A stretch of DNA of 64,000 bases from Siphonodentalium dalli. Its lineage: Eukaryota; Mollusca; Scaphopoda; Gadilida; Siphonodentaliidae. The stretch lies in contig CP136063.1 in the NCBI GenBank assembly GCA_032622095.1, forward strand, positions 62,819,897 to 62,883,896, written 5' to 3'. Made by a program: the position numbers and the translations under genes. Under the pieces are notes generated by a model. That model made no database searches, was not told the origin of the DNA, and saw nothing but the letters and a program-made list of their open reading frames with translations. Below, one piece after another: positions 11,392-24,705 of this stretch (positions within the stretch are counted from its first letter, which is position 1; every line of letters begins with the position of its first letter).

Positions 11392-14300
11392 TCACCACAG
11401 GCTCACGCGTTTGCCATCGCACATACATTCCCGTGAACAGAAACTGCAGCAGTTGCAGCGAGCGCAATTACATTTTAATTTATTGCACATCAAGTTACAC
11501 TTGATGTCCGAGACAACTAACGGGCTCATTCCTTCAACAATAAATTGTTTTAGAACCGCCGCTCGATAACAATGACTTCCTGAAATTATATCCGAAACCT
11601 CTTCAGGACAACAGCCGTGCCTCAGCACAACTGCAGAACTTTGCCTGCCATCACGGCCTGCACGGCCCACCTCCTGCCAATACGAAATAGAACTTGCTGG
11701 TGCACCCCAGTGTACAACAATGTCGATATCAGGGATGTCCATCCCCATGCCAAATGCTATCGTAGCGACAAGAACTCTCGTATTCCCATGTCTGAAATTC
11801 TGAAATGAACATAGAATAAATTAACACGTATAAATGATGTTTGTTGCCACAATTGTTTTTTGAATGACTTTATTGTAAATGTATTTATAAACTATTATAA
11901 GATAAAGCATTTGAGAACAAGTTGTTTTCTTAATAGTGAATTTAACTGATTGCCAATGCATGATTGAATGATGAAAAGTGAATTACTAATATACAGACCT
12001 AGTATATATTGGGTTCACATAGTATCATTATCATATTATATAGATTTGAGACTCTAAAGAATTTATTTCACAGTTGGCGCGAAGTAAAGAATTTCACAAT
12101 TTTACTGTTTCACTATTACCTCTGCTATTGTCCCCCGATCGTTCAACAAAATACCCGCATGGTATTCCTCCACTGGCGGATCATCCAAACCTGCGCTCAA
12201 GAGAGCGTCACACAGATCCAGACAGACGCCAGAAACCGCATTTATAGTGCTGGAGAAAGAATGAATTGAAGCAAGTTAACCTACATTTAGAAGATGAAAC
12301 GGCTAAAAAATATATTCCAATGCTATTAACGTCATAAACGTTTATATAGTTCCCATTTGTCATGATAGCTGACACGCTATTGGTATAGTTATATATAGTT
12401 TTAATAACATAACTTATTAAAAAGATGTTGGTGTATCTTTGTTTCCTACCTCCCATATATCAAAACTTTCTTCCCTTTGCTTCCGTTTGTTGATAAATCA
12501 TCAATGAGCCATTGGAAGTTTTGGACGATGGCTGTTGTTGTTTTCTGTACATGTAGAAATATGTTTGGTCTGCATGAAATTAAAAGAAAATATTATAATA
12601 ATAATTTTTTGCTAATGATTAAACTACAACAAAATGATGCATGAACAGAGTATAAAGTAGCTGGATAACACACTGTACAAGATTTTTAAAAAAGACTGCG
12701 ACAGCAATGTAATTCATCACCAACCTGTCAGGTAACGCCGCAATGCAAGATGTATCCGACGCTAATGCCAGATAATGCATTATATCGCTCTTGATCGCAC
12801 TGGTTACCGTTGCTGTGGTTGCCAACATAGGTACCTGGAATATGCTTCGTAGGTAGGACAGCCTCCTGTAATCTTTGCGAAAATCCTCACCCCTGTTAAA
12901 ATGTACTGTGATAAGTCATTACTAAAGGCTACATACTACATGTATACCACAAATCGCCAATATCGCATGACAATAAGGCAACAATATTATACCAGTCATT
13001 GTCCAATTAAAAATATACATAACATAAGGCCATTAAGCTCTCATGATTCGCCATCCTCGCGGTCATGATAATGAACATAAAAAGATATGCATTGGATTGC
13101 TTAAAAATGAACGTGAAATAATGATCTTCCAATTGAAGAAGTATGTAACAACAAACAACATACATGGTAGACATAAATGCACAGCATGAAACATTGTATT
13201 GAAGTAAATGTTTTAAAAGGTTCGTAGACGTACCATTCGGAAACACAATGGCACTCATCTACTGCAATTAAACATATGCGCTCCAGCCACTTACGACTCC
13301 TGAAAGCATTCTTCCACTTCTTCTTCAACGCATTCTCCGGTGATGTATACACGAAGGTTAATTCGGCATTCTCAATAGCTAAAAAAAAACACACAAAAAA
13401 TAGTCTTTGGCATACATTGCATAATATGTAATTGGTCAAAATTGGTTAAATATTATGTAACAAGTTTTATACGTTCCATATAATTTCTCGCCTAATATGC
13501 GTTCATTCCCGGGAATACATATAACCCTCTAAAGTTCTGTGAAACACTTCACATTATAAATGACCTAAAACTGCTCAAGTACATCTAAAATGAACACAAA
13601 CTTTATAAACAAACACTTGTAAATCACGAACGACTTTAGTCAATCACAGCAAACTCTGGTTAACTTAATTCAGTTCATGTGTATTGCAAGCTCATATCTC
13701 TGATACATGTATTGAAATAAGATACAACAGGCATTTTATTACATGTAATTTATAATACAATAATTTGTATGCAGTCGATACCCACAGAGAGTGGTTTTTA
13801 CAAAGTGATATTAATAAACAGAAAATATACCATCACTTGTTGTAATTCTGTCGTCGCCGATACGACCGGCTGTAATACCTTTGGACCGCAACAACTGTAT
13901 CTGTTCTTCCATGAGGCCAATCAATGAAGAAATCACCAATACAACATTGTTCTTGTCAGGATGAATCTGAATTACGGTAATAGCATTTATGTATTACAGG
14001 CCCAAACTCGCTGAATCATCACATGTCGCAAAAAAATAAAAATAACAAAGTGCTACATTAAGAAATTTGAGTTCAACCAAACCTATCTAATAACACTCAC
14101 CGGGTCAGAGTATACATGTGCACGAATTTCCATGCCACATATGTTTCAAGCGTTCAGTCGCCAAGCCAGATTAATAAATTGAATTAATTGTTAGTGCCCC
14201 TTTAACAATTCTGAGGTCCACTCTAGCGTTTTTCCACCAGCTTGACGTATCAATGGCAATGTACATGAACTTTCGTAGAGCAATGTTTTCTCCAAGAACC

Positions 14301-14803
14301 CCCTGTGGGGCGCCCCCAGCTCGTGTCTCGGATCATATATTAATAGTGCCCAATTGTCCATAAATGCCCACGACACCCCTACTTTCACATATACACACAC
14401 ACACACACACATACCAACTTCAACAATCGTGGCCATAAGCCGTTCCATTTACACCTATATATAATACACATAAGCATGCAACCACTCCTTAATTATCCAT
14501 ACACCCCACCCAAGATCATACATGCAGCAAAAACATGTATACAAACGAATACACCCATCCATGACAATAAAGCCACCCAATTCCGCGGAATCGACGGAAG
14601 GTACTGAGGTGCCCAATTGGATAACTCATACCAACCTTATTCAAAATTAATGGCGGCAAAATATAACACATTGATTTCCCGTAACCAGTTGGCAAGAATG
14701 ACATCACATCTTCTCCACTTAACAACGCATTTATGACATCTAGCTGTTTGTCCTTCAAACAGAAATCAAACCCAAACTCGTAGCAAACAGTCTGTGCGTC
14801 CAT
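11392..14803 (-). CDS. RecQ-type SF2 DNA helicase of the transposon
   Basis: Seven exons on the minus strand: 14803-14636, 13966-13831, 13378-13234, 12892-12725, 12569-12450, 12249-12120 and 11799-11392. Together they make 1275 nt, 424 residues and a stop. Every junction has GT/AG and a matching phase. Motifs in order: Walker A LPTGYGKS (37-44), [14 protein letters not shown] (motif Ia region), DECH (142-145) followed by [22 protein letters not shown] (173-178), [10 protein letters not shown], then [17 protein letters not shown] and [10 protein letters not shown] (331-340) with the two motif VI arginines. This is an ATP-dependent 3'-5' DNA helicase core of RecQ type. The C-terminus has ten cysteines in residues 390-416 in place of the usual four-Cys zinc module, and there is no winged-helix RQC or HRDC domain. 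Its ATG is 152 bp from that of the divergent transposase gene. It probably unwinds DNA during transposition or repair of the donor site (inference). Confidence 0.93.
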
Positions 14804-14955
14804 TTCGAAGCAATGTGGGTCATGACAGAATCTGGTGGCGCCCTTGGTTAGCGGATCTGCTTATCAGTGCGCATGAGAACAGGAAAAACCCATAGTTCCT
14901 GGTTTCTGTTGATTTGTTTTGATGGAAGGGACCATTGTTATTTGTTCTCAGTTGA
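14804..14955. promoter_or_regulatory. 152-bp bidirectional intergenic region
   Basis: The only sequence between the divergent start codons of the helicase gene (14803, leftward) and the transposase gene (14956, rightward). Both core promoters and 5' leaders must lie here unless there are upstream non-coding exons. I see no clear TATA box. The arrangement would couple expression of the two proteins (inference). Confidence 0.65.
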
Positions 14956-17900
14956 ATGATGGCGACGTGTGCAAATTGCGATGCAGAGTTCGTTAAAAAA
15001 CCCAATAACAAGGGTTACGAAAGACACGCTTTCACAGCAAAATTGTACAAAAACCAGGAAATTACAATCGAAAGTGCGTTGCAGACATGTTTGGGTGGCG
15101 GCATCACCCCGAAAACTGGACGGGCAACCCGTTTTTTATGCATTAAATGTACTAATTTACTAAGGGATAGCCACCGATCCGGCGGTGATAAACTTTACGC
15201 AGCCACTGCCAACGACAGCTATCTCTGTAAGAAGACACATGTACCTTCAACTCCAGGGAGGACTCCCAAGAAAGCCAAACGGTTAAAGTTTTCAACACCT
15301 GCGAAGACATTTAACAAGCCTACTCCAAAAAAGGTAATGGTTGTTTATATTGAAAAAAGAATTAATTGATAGCTGTTATAATTCATATATACTACAATGG
15401 GTTCTTCATATCACCAAATGCACTGTACTATTACAATGAAATACAATGGACAAATCTAGAGACAGTTCTGGTTAAAACATTGAGACATTGGGGGATATCT
15501 ATTAATATTACCACCAGAAGCAATTAGCTCTGTGTCGCATCAGATGACTTCTATGTCGATTACATGGAGTCTGACACCACAGCGCACACAATATATATCA
15601 CAGACAATGTTTACAAGAAAACCATAGTCAGAAATGGTAACGCCACCAAGATCATATTATTAGCCATAAATATAAATTATAATATAAAATATATTGGTTA
15701 CATGAATGCACCGCCTCAGAATTCCGTTAAAACAACTAATCCTTCAAATTATTAAAAAAAACTATGGCTTATTACTGCAGGTTTCTCGTTCACCACACCA
15801 GAAAGCTTCTAAATGCGGATAAAAAATCGGAGGTATTGTGTTCCCGCCAAGAGTGCATGGCCCAGCCATTGTTCATACCTAAACGTCGAAAGCAAATAAC
15901 GCGGTCATAATGGTTACATACTGCAACTATAAGACATCCAGCGAATACACACCCCACGAAAACCCGAAATGTGTTGTCCTGCGAGATATCCCATCGCTAT
16001 AGCTCAATTTGACACGGCCTGATTAGTCTTTCTACAATATCCTAAAACAATAAAGCTTCTCATATCATCGGCATAGTCAATAGAATTTTCACGAACTTGG
16101 ACATTCCAACTACAGCTTTTACCGGACTCGGGTTCGCAGTACAATTTAAACGCGTCCCAAAATAACCGCATTCGGGTTAGCACTACAGTTTTTAAAGCGA
16201 CCCAATCTATTTATAAAACCTACATCGGCCCATGTCTTTCTAATATTTGGCCAACAGTATACACCGGTGGCGTTAACGACTGCATGTATATGGATTCCGA
16301 CAAACACACGGATGGCTGTATCGCTTTGCTGATAAGATTTTATAATTGGTTGACATTGACGTAATGCTCTCTGGTGGTAATTGGGGACCCCGATAGGTCT
16401 CCAGACTCAATACAGCATACATATTGAGTGTGTTTTAACCAGAACTTATCTGGAGACGTGGACTGGTTATGTACTTACGTGGAATGGGTGGGTGTTACAA
16501 GTATAGTCGTGCACTATACTAATGTGTAACAATCTTCGTCTTGCAGGTCCGCATCAGCAACGTTTCTCACAAACAACCAGGTGGGAGCATTAATGTGGCG
16601 ATACGGTTTCTACAGAAAAAACAGTACCACAGAGCCGTGCAGGCCCTTCTAAAATGTTCGTCGCCGTTGCAGAGGGCCTTTAGAGTTGTGTTTGCCCAGG
16701 AGTTGAGGAATGAAATGATATGCCTGCTGAAGGACAAATCATTTACTGATATATTAAAATGGGGTGATGTGAACCATTTTAAATGGGACAGCCTAATTGG
16801 TCAACTGGCCAACAAAGCACCAGCGGTATATGGCTCATTGGTTGCACTATTGCCGAAGAAAAAGAGAAGGTATAATTCTCCACCTTACACGCACACGATT
16901 GGATAGCGATCGGGTTCACTATTATATAGCGATTTGAAAGCACTTCTTCAAAGATCTCAATCATAACCGTGTGTGATACGCGAGATTGTGATTTAATATC
17001 AGTCGCTATCTATATATAATCGTGAACCCAGATTAGGTATATTTCGCTATCCAATCGTGTGGTGATTGGTCAGATCAGATCAAGAACATCATAACTATCT
17101 ATTAATGTCTCATATTATAATTGCCTGAAATAACTGAATACATGTCACTTACGATTGTATAGTTCACGCACTCAGAGTTGGACGATATGGCAATCGTAAA
17201 AAGGTGTGCATATATACTCTGTATATATTCTAGATCACAGTCGTTTGGGAAGTAATGTCAAAATATAACCCCGTACATGCAAAGATACCTATATTTACAA
17301 ATTTGTAAAATCTATATCTCATCACTCTGAGCTTTGATGGGTGGGTTCCTTGACTCGAATAACATATCTTTTTACCCCAGAAGCCAAAGAAATAGTAATT
17401 GGGAGGCGTTAAATAAGATTATGTAGCTTTAAAATTGAAATGTCGCTTTATTAAGCAAGTTTTACTAATTTATTCAGCACGGCGGGTGGCAGCTTTTCGC
17501 AAGACTTGACGAAATATGTCGGCTCAATAATTTGCCAAGTGCTGTTTGTATGGAGGAAGCAGCTGAACCTTCTCCAATTCATGAACTCTTTGGAAATGTG
17601 GATCGGCGGGTGTAAGATGTCTGTATGTATTTTATATATAAGAAAAAGTAAGATGCAAGCAACCCATCAACAGATATTATGACAAATTTTAAAAGTAAAA
17701 TGTGTGTAGGCTAGCTATTTTCATCAGGTGGAAACTGCCCACGTATACACGTGTACTGAAGATGCATTTTACATACGATATATATGAAGTATTTATTTGA
17801 TAACTACTAAACCTTCATCCATGTATTCTAATTTTACCAAATTTCAAATTGAAAAAAAAAACCGTTGACATGAATTTTCATCTTTGTTTTTTTAATTTTA

Positions 17901-20900
17901 TACTGCATATTACTTGATATGTTAAGTTTATACATGATATACGCACATATTCTAAACACGTTAATATATTTTAAATGCATAACTAAAAAGGAAGCGATGT
18001 GACCATGCATGACTCGTGTTTATTAAACACTGAAGTCGCCAAGATGTGACATACTAAAAATATCCCCTCGTAAATATGTGTTGTCAAAGGTATTTACCCT
18101 TTTCTCGCGCATAGGTCATACATCAATTCAACCATATGGGATGGTGCATGAGTCCCACAACAACACTGGCGTGTGTGGACAAGTTCCGGCAGAGGTACGA
18201 TAAGAAGATCTTGGTCGAAAAAGAAACAATTGAGGTAAGTGTAAGGGATGTGGGTAAAGGGGCGGGGAAACATTCATTCAATTGCTGAAGATGTTGAACT
18301 ATATCTTAATAAACTAATCGTGTTTTATGGCAATATACCATACATGTTGTGGCCTGGATTATATATTGACAGGATTTATAAAATTATGTGTTACCTTTGA
18401 TACACGACAGGTAATATTACTAGACGATAATGTTAGCATTGTAACCATGTGCATTATATATCGTTACAGAAAGCATTGCTCCAGAAACCCGTTGATGTCC
18501 CCCATCAGGATGACAAACCATCGACGAGTACTGGACGAGGGACAAAACGACGACTGTTCGCGGTCGAGAAACAGCTTGGTTTGTACACCATAAAAGACGA
18601 AAAATTAATATATGGAAACACAATTAATTCAAAACTATATGGAGTATATCCATAAACGATATAGCTCGCAATGATTTCGCAATAACAATGTAGATCGTGG
18701 GTATGAACTGGTTGCAGGAACCAAGTCTGTCTTTTCTGAACTAAACTTGATTTTGGTATGTTGGCATGTGCATGTGGGAATACCCAACTCACTGGACTAT
18801 AGTAATGGAGCCGATCCATGAGATGTTATAGAATCCTACTCATACATGAGCACCATGTAGTTGTTAACACATCAGAGAGACAGGGCTCCAGCTATATATA
18901 TCAACTTGAACCATTCGTCAGTGTATTTAAATGTTGGCCATGTCATGTATACCGGTATATTCAATATAAATGCTGATATTAATGTATTTATTCATTATAT
19001 AGAACAGCCAGCTCAACCACCAGGCTACACACTCTGCTGGGACAACATAGGACGGCATACGAAGGCCAGACACCAGACACTGAAATCAACAAATAAGCAA
19101 CATCTTTGGGCCCTCAGCTATGCGGCCATCAACCGGGTCCCGACAACCCACCTGAATTCGACGGATGGTCAGCTAGCGGAAACCATTCCTCTCACGAAAC
19201 TGATTCCTTCTCCAGATGATGTTAGCTGGCTGAGGGGTCGGCTCGAGTTTACTATTAAATATATTGTGTGCAACAATCTGCCTTTCTTTACCAGACTGAA
19301 AAATCGCACTAAGAGGTATCCATATTTTGAGAATAGTGGTGCCATGTCTCAAAAGAGCGAAATTGTAAGTATTTTGATATTGGCAATTGCATAGTTGTGC
19401 TGACGTGCCTAGTTTATATTGCAATATATCACATTTTCAAATAAACTGGAAAATAACAATATGGAGTCTATAGACCTGTAGTTGACTAGTACGCATGGGA
19501 GCGGACTGACAGACGGACGCACGGACTAATGAATAGCAATATGGCCAAATTAAAAAAGAGGAGTATGATGAGTCATAATTTATTTATATACATATTAATT
19601 TGAAAATATAATATGTGTGATGTGTGAACACGAGTTGCGGATACCCACTGGTGCGAATTCATTCAGGTTTATGTAGTTATTTGTCTTTGTTTGCGGTCGT
19701 CAACGGTCACACGCGTGCCAGTAGACCCCGAAGCCACGACAAATAGTTTTCATGGCTGGCTCAACCGATTTTCGTGGCTGGTTAGCTAGCTAAGCCGGCT
19801 CAGTCACGACGTTCGTGGCTGACGAAATATGGCGGCTCAGCCGGCTGAGATGTTATCATTCAGCGTATTTTCGTTTCCGAAATGTTCCTAATCCCCTGTT
19901 ACCGGTTATAGACGCCGTTTTTTTTAGCGTTTGTTGTGAACGCGTAGAATTCCAGACCACACGTAATCTTTTGATGTTGGGCTTTTCCATTATGGCGAAA
20001 TTTCACGAAGGACTGGCATGGATATACTATGTAGTTTCCCATCTAATCGGTATAAGTAGTTACATTGGGACTTCTGTCGACTTCAGACTGCTATCATCAC
20101 TGCCATCTTGCGATATATGCATGCATCATTGAATGATGAACCCGATAGTAATGATATATAATATTTCAAACTATTTTCTATTCTTATGTGTATATATTGA
20201 CAAATGCCAGTGATGTCTGAGACTGGGTGTGGTCGATATAAACAATTTATATTTTAACCCTTTCAATACCGAATGGATGCGCCCATTCAGTTATATGAAA
20301 GCATGCATTGGGATAGTCTATTCCACATTAAGGGGCCATGTGTTCTGATAATATAACAACCATGCCGTGTACATGCGAGTATGCCAATATTAGGCAATGC
20401 GGTTTAGTTCTTTACAATTCACAATACAGTTGTGCTTGACATATAAGCCCATGCACACGGCTCAGCCATTTTACAATTCCGGCGGCGGAGATTTTTAAAT
20501 GTGGCTGGCGTTAGATATAATATGGCTGGCGGCGGCTTGTGGCCAATATGGCTGGCGGCGGCGGCGTGCGATGGCGGCTTCGGGCTCTACGTGCCAGTGT
20601 GTATGTGTTTTCCCCACCTTTTGATTAATATCGGTCTTAGGTCTATATGTTATCGTTAATTTATTGACTTTCAGGTAAATTTGGGAGTTATACGGGAAAA
20701 TCCGTCTACATCAGCGGGAACGATTAAAATCGTTGAAACTCTACAGAAGTATGTCCCCAAAGTTAATGGTCAGTTACAGCCAGCAATCCTGTTTGGAGAT
20801 GGTCTCTCGTGCGAACGCCATAACGATGCACACAAGGCCCGTGCCAAAATGACGACCCCAGAGCTGAGGCTAGAAGGACTCGAACCAGGAATGCAGGATT

Positions 20901-23900
20901 TTCACAAACGGATGATCAGCATGCAGGTAACCTTATAATTATGTTGTGATAATTATATCTGAAGCAATGAACTCTCATACTGAATAAGTGCCTCCACAAC
21001 TCTGATATATTTATATATGCTAGTCGTATGTACATCTTACCACGAACAACATATATACGCAGCACACACGGCATGCATGGGTTGAACTCAGTTTCCGCGT
21101 GCATATAGACACCAGACTTTCAGTTTACGATATTATATAATTATCTAACAGATTATTTTCTGAGAATTAAAGCCTACTTTATTAAGTATAGCATTATTAT
21201 ATTACAGTAACCACAATTAATGCCGAATGATAATTTCACAAGTCTTAATAACCATATGCCAACATCTTATTATACTTTTGGTGTGTTACATTGAAGATAA
21301 TTCTGTTATCCAACCTACAACATGGCGATCTTGAACAACATTCCATACTTGTTAAGTGTTAAATTTTGTGTCTACATTACAACTAATCCGTCCTAATAGA
21401 AACTTATTTATACTCCCAGGACACGATGGATTTGCTTTTTAGCGGATCGAGCGTTGGAGAGAGGGGGACTTTGGCTCATATCAAAAACTTATATGGCCAT
21501 CGCTCCGTTGCGAAAGATGTATCAAAGTGCTTTAACCATGCTGCGGACTTACTTGAACACGCCACCGACAGTATGATAATAACCATGGCTATGGATCATT
21601 TGGGTATTGTCACTTGTGGTGACCATCCATGTGATGTAAACGAGACAAGCATGAAGGACATGGAGGAACTCTTGAATGGAACCGCGGAGCATATAGGTAC
21701 GTATAAATAATTCCCTTCAATGAGGAAATTGTGTCCTCATTTTATACATTCGTGTTTACTGCTTTATCTAATTAAATCAGTATTATTTGTACAGTCCTGA
21801 ATAAAGTCCATTGTATCTTGTTGCATCCGTGATTATATTCGCTATGTTAACACATGTTTATGTTATATAGCCATCCATGCAATAATATTCAAGCTATACG
21901 CATTTATTCTAATTTATAAACAGAGTAACCTATCAACTCAGTTACCTAATCACTCCATACCCAAATGATTCATCTCATTTATCCAAAAGCCTACCAGATA
22001 TAACACTTTACTGCACAGAATTAATTTGCCACCCAGCTTCATTAATGAATATTGCACAATGTCCTCTCATTTGCCTGTAAGCCCACTTTCCATGACCACT
22101 AGCTTGCATCTCTGTCTACATACAATTTGATGCGACTCGTTGTCACTTTCTCTCAGTGTGTCAATATACAGTATACATTTCTATGCATGTTCGCCAATAG
22201 TCTCTGAGATATGGGCAGATCCGGGTTATGAAGATTTGTGGCGTGAGGCGCAGATACAGGAGAAACAGAGAGAATCTTTGTTGGGTGGATCAGTTGAAGA
22301 AGGTGAGCGTTCTATATGTTTTTATTGAGGTGATTGCGGATGCTATTGAATGTATTCGTGTGTGATTATAGGTAATGAATCGCAGTTCGATTGTGTCATA
22401 CTCATATGTTTTGATCGACAGCAATTAAAGTTATTACACAGAGTTTACTCTGCGGGTCAACATCAAATGTCCCCAATCGAACTTTGAGTCATTAATTATA
22501 GTTAAGAAGTGAGATTGATATTAAAACTCACATGTTATCGATTGCAGATGACGAACCCGCTACTGTTGAAGCCACCGAATACCTGTTCTGCATTTGTAAG
22601 GACGACAAAGGTGACGATGCTCCGATGGTGTGTTGTGATAACGATCTGTGCCCAAATGGCGAATGGTTTCACTACGAGTGTATGGGACTTACGGTGGAAG
22701 ATATTCCAGGTAGACTTATAACTATGACATTTTAGATTTAGCTCAATAGGATAACACAAGTTATTTTATATATAACGTCTATTAAATACAAAATATGATG
22801 ATGGTCTTCAATGTCGATTCTAAAAAAATATACATTATTGTGTTCTTAATAGGTGGAAAACGACGGTGGTATTGTGGTGGTGATTGCAAGAAGGCCGGTG
22901 GCAAGAAGAAGGGGAAAGTCAAAGAAGACTGTAGCAGAAGACAATATGCAAAAACTCTTGTGTGGAGGGGAGTGGGTGACAGAATTAGGAAGGAGGCGAC
23001 TAGAGCCGGGGACGGATTGTCAATAGTACGGTTGTATTTATTCGACGCCATCGACTTCTATACCAACAAGCACCCGAAGTACCTGATTCTCGCCCATCGG
23101 CTGATTGTTGGTATGTTTATTAAGTATATCAGTAAAGTTTATGAATGAATACACGTGTGTTGTTTTAGACAACATAATTCTATCAATATTTTGCCTAACT
23201 GAATTCTCTTTATAAATTTTTTGAAATTGTTATATAAATACGAGTAAGGAAAAACACTATACAGATGATTGTGAAAATTCAACAGACATTTCAACATTCA
23301 TTCGTGGCCTATTGCTCGGTATCGTATAATTTGCCACAATGAAGCATGTCTATGAATCATGTTCCACGATGAAAAGTCTACCTAGATGACGATAACAACA
23401 ACTGGAATCGCTCCTAATATCAACATGTCATTGTTAACTTTGTCACACAGGAATAAATGGTTGGCTTTCAGAAAAGCTAAAGGAAGACCTCGTCAACAAC
23501 AGGACGGTAAACTATTCTGGTGGGCTGATGCGGAATATTCCAATGGACCAAGCTAACGAATATTTGAACAAGGTACCAATTTCATTTAGCATTTCCCTTA
23601 AGTTAGGAATATCATAACTTTTTGTCCAGTAAGATTCATGTGTTGACAAGGAGCAAAAAAGGCCAATTCGTATTACTAATATCAGCCATTGTGATATCCC
23701 TCAAAAGTTCATTTAATTTTGTTTCCATCAACGTGTAATAGTATATGTAACATGTGTGGCCGTATCTGTTTGCAGTGAGCATACAAATTAATACAATATG
23801 AATTATATATAACATTCAACACTTATTTTTGTTAGGAACTAATAGAGAGTTTGTCAAGGACGGGTCAGCTAACTGACAAAACAGTGGACCGCCATGGGAC

Positions 23901-24463
23901 CATGGTTGGCGGGATTACGAGAGAGGTACAGGAAAGTTACCACGATCTGTGTGGATTGAAGAATCGGGGTCCAGGACGAGGTATTCTAAGAAGTTCACCA
24001 GTTCAATAATATTGTTAATAATATGCTATTCAATCTGACATCAACCTATTTTTTGTCTCTGCCGAACGAAAATATTCACAAATTATGATGCTGAATCGAT
24101 CATGTGTTGTGGTCGTATCACACATTGCATAAATTTAAAATTTACGCAGTCCTAATGTATGTCTCATTTATTAGATATTAGATCATACTGTGTATATACC
24201 ACATTTAAAACGCATGTTCTTTTATTTTCTTTGCAGCCAAACATTTCGACAGATCAAACGACATTCAGAAGTTGGCAGAGGAGTGTTTGCGGGAGGGCGT
24301 ATTTAATAAGTCGGCAACACCTCTCAAATCATTCAAGAACGTCAAACTCCCGACCGTCACAGATCCCCATAAATTTATATCCAAATTGGCACATCTGTCT
24401 GAGAGGCTTGATTTGAGGAGGCGGGTGGTGGCTCGCAAACCACGCGGAAAGAAGAAGAAATAA
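14956..24463 (+). CDS. PHD-finger DUF6589-like candidate transposase
   Basis: Fourteen exons: 14956-15333, 16547-16869, 17478-17622, 18115-18234, 18470-18578, 19003-19364, 20675-20926, 21420-21696, 22201-22302, 22548-22709, 22853-23110, 23451-23572, 23836-23980 and 24237-24463. Together 2982 nt encode 993 residues; all joins are GT/AG and in phase. The N-terminus has two C-x2-C pairs (CANC and CIKC), a probable zinc-binding DNA-contact module. Residues of about 360-660 resemble DUF6589: WDN (D372), LFGDGLSCERHND (D521), RLEGLEPGMQDFHKRM and ERGTLAHIKNLYGHRSV. An ING-type PHD finger spans about 704-755 (C704, C706, C719, C724, H731, C734, C751, C755). NEYLNKEL (E866) is a candidate third acidic residue. 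The tail RKPRGKKKK is a likely nuclear signal. The DDE role of D372, D521 and E866 is inference. A second ATG lies at 14959. Confidence 0.88.
15453..16457. repeat. ~1-kb inverted-repeat insertion in transposase intron 1
   Basis: GTTCTGGTTAAAACA (about 15466) faces its complement TGTTTTAACCAGAAC (about 16430). ATTACCACCAGAAG (about 15508) faces the complement of CTCTGGTGGTAAT (about 16369). The arms are imperfect, about 75 bp. A CAG acceptor at 15780 would open a short alternative exon that stops after 13 codons, so I did not use it. Confidence 0.55.
16890..17062. mobile_element. MITE in transposase intron 2
   Basis: CACACGATTGGATAGCGA (about 16891) is the reverse complement of TCGCTATCCAATCGTGTG (about 17044). 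The inner parts also pair (GGTTCAC with GTGAACC). It is a non-autonomous element of about 170 bp inside the intron of the large transposon. Confidence 0.75.
17308..17440 (+). repeat. half copy of the 57.3 kb palindromic MITE
   Basis: ACTCTGAGCTTTGAT, GGTGGGTTCC, GACTCG, ATCTTTTTACCCC and GATTATG follow in the same order as at 57590-57710. This is a partial copy inside intron 2 of the transposase gene. Confidence 0.7.
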
Positions 24464-24705
24464 ACCCACTTTCGACACATGTTTTTGTCTTTGTCTGATT
24501 TTGTTTGTATTATACACTTGATGACTACACTTTGTGTCGAACGATTACAGTCCATCTGAGCGAATAGGGAAAGCATACAACAATTGTCAGCAAACTGTCC
24601 ATTCCCATTTCCCAAATTCATGGAAAATCTTCTGGTTTTCTAAAGAAAAAAAATAGAAATTTCCCTTCCATTTACAAGATTTTCTTCATACTTAATTTGC
24701 ATAAC

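Noticed and set aside
15780-15823. Alternative second exon of the transposase gene
   Set aside because: It joins in phase but hits a stop after 13 codons and lies inside the inverted-repeat insertion; the exon at 16547 gives a continuous protein.
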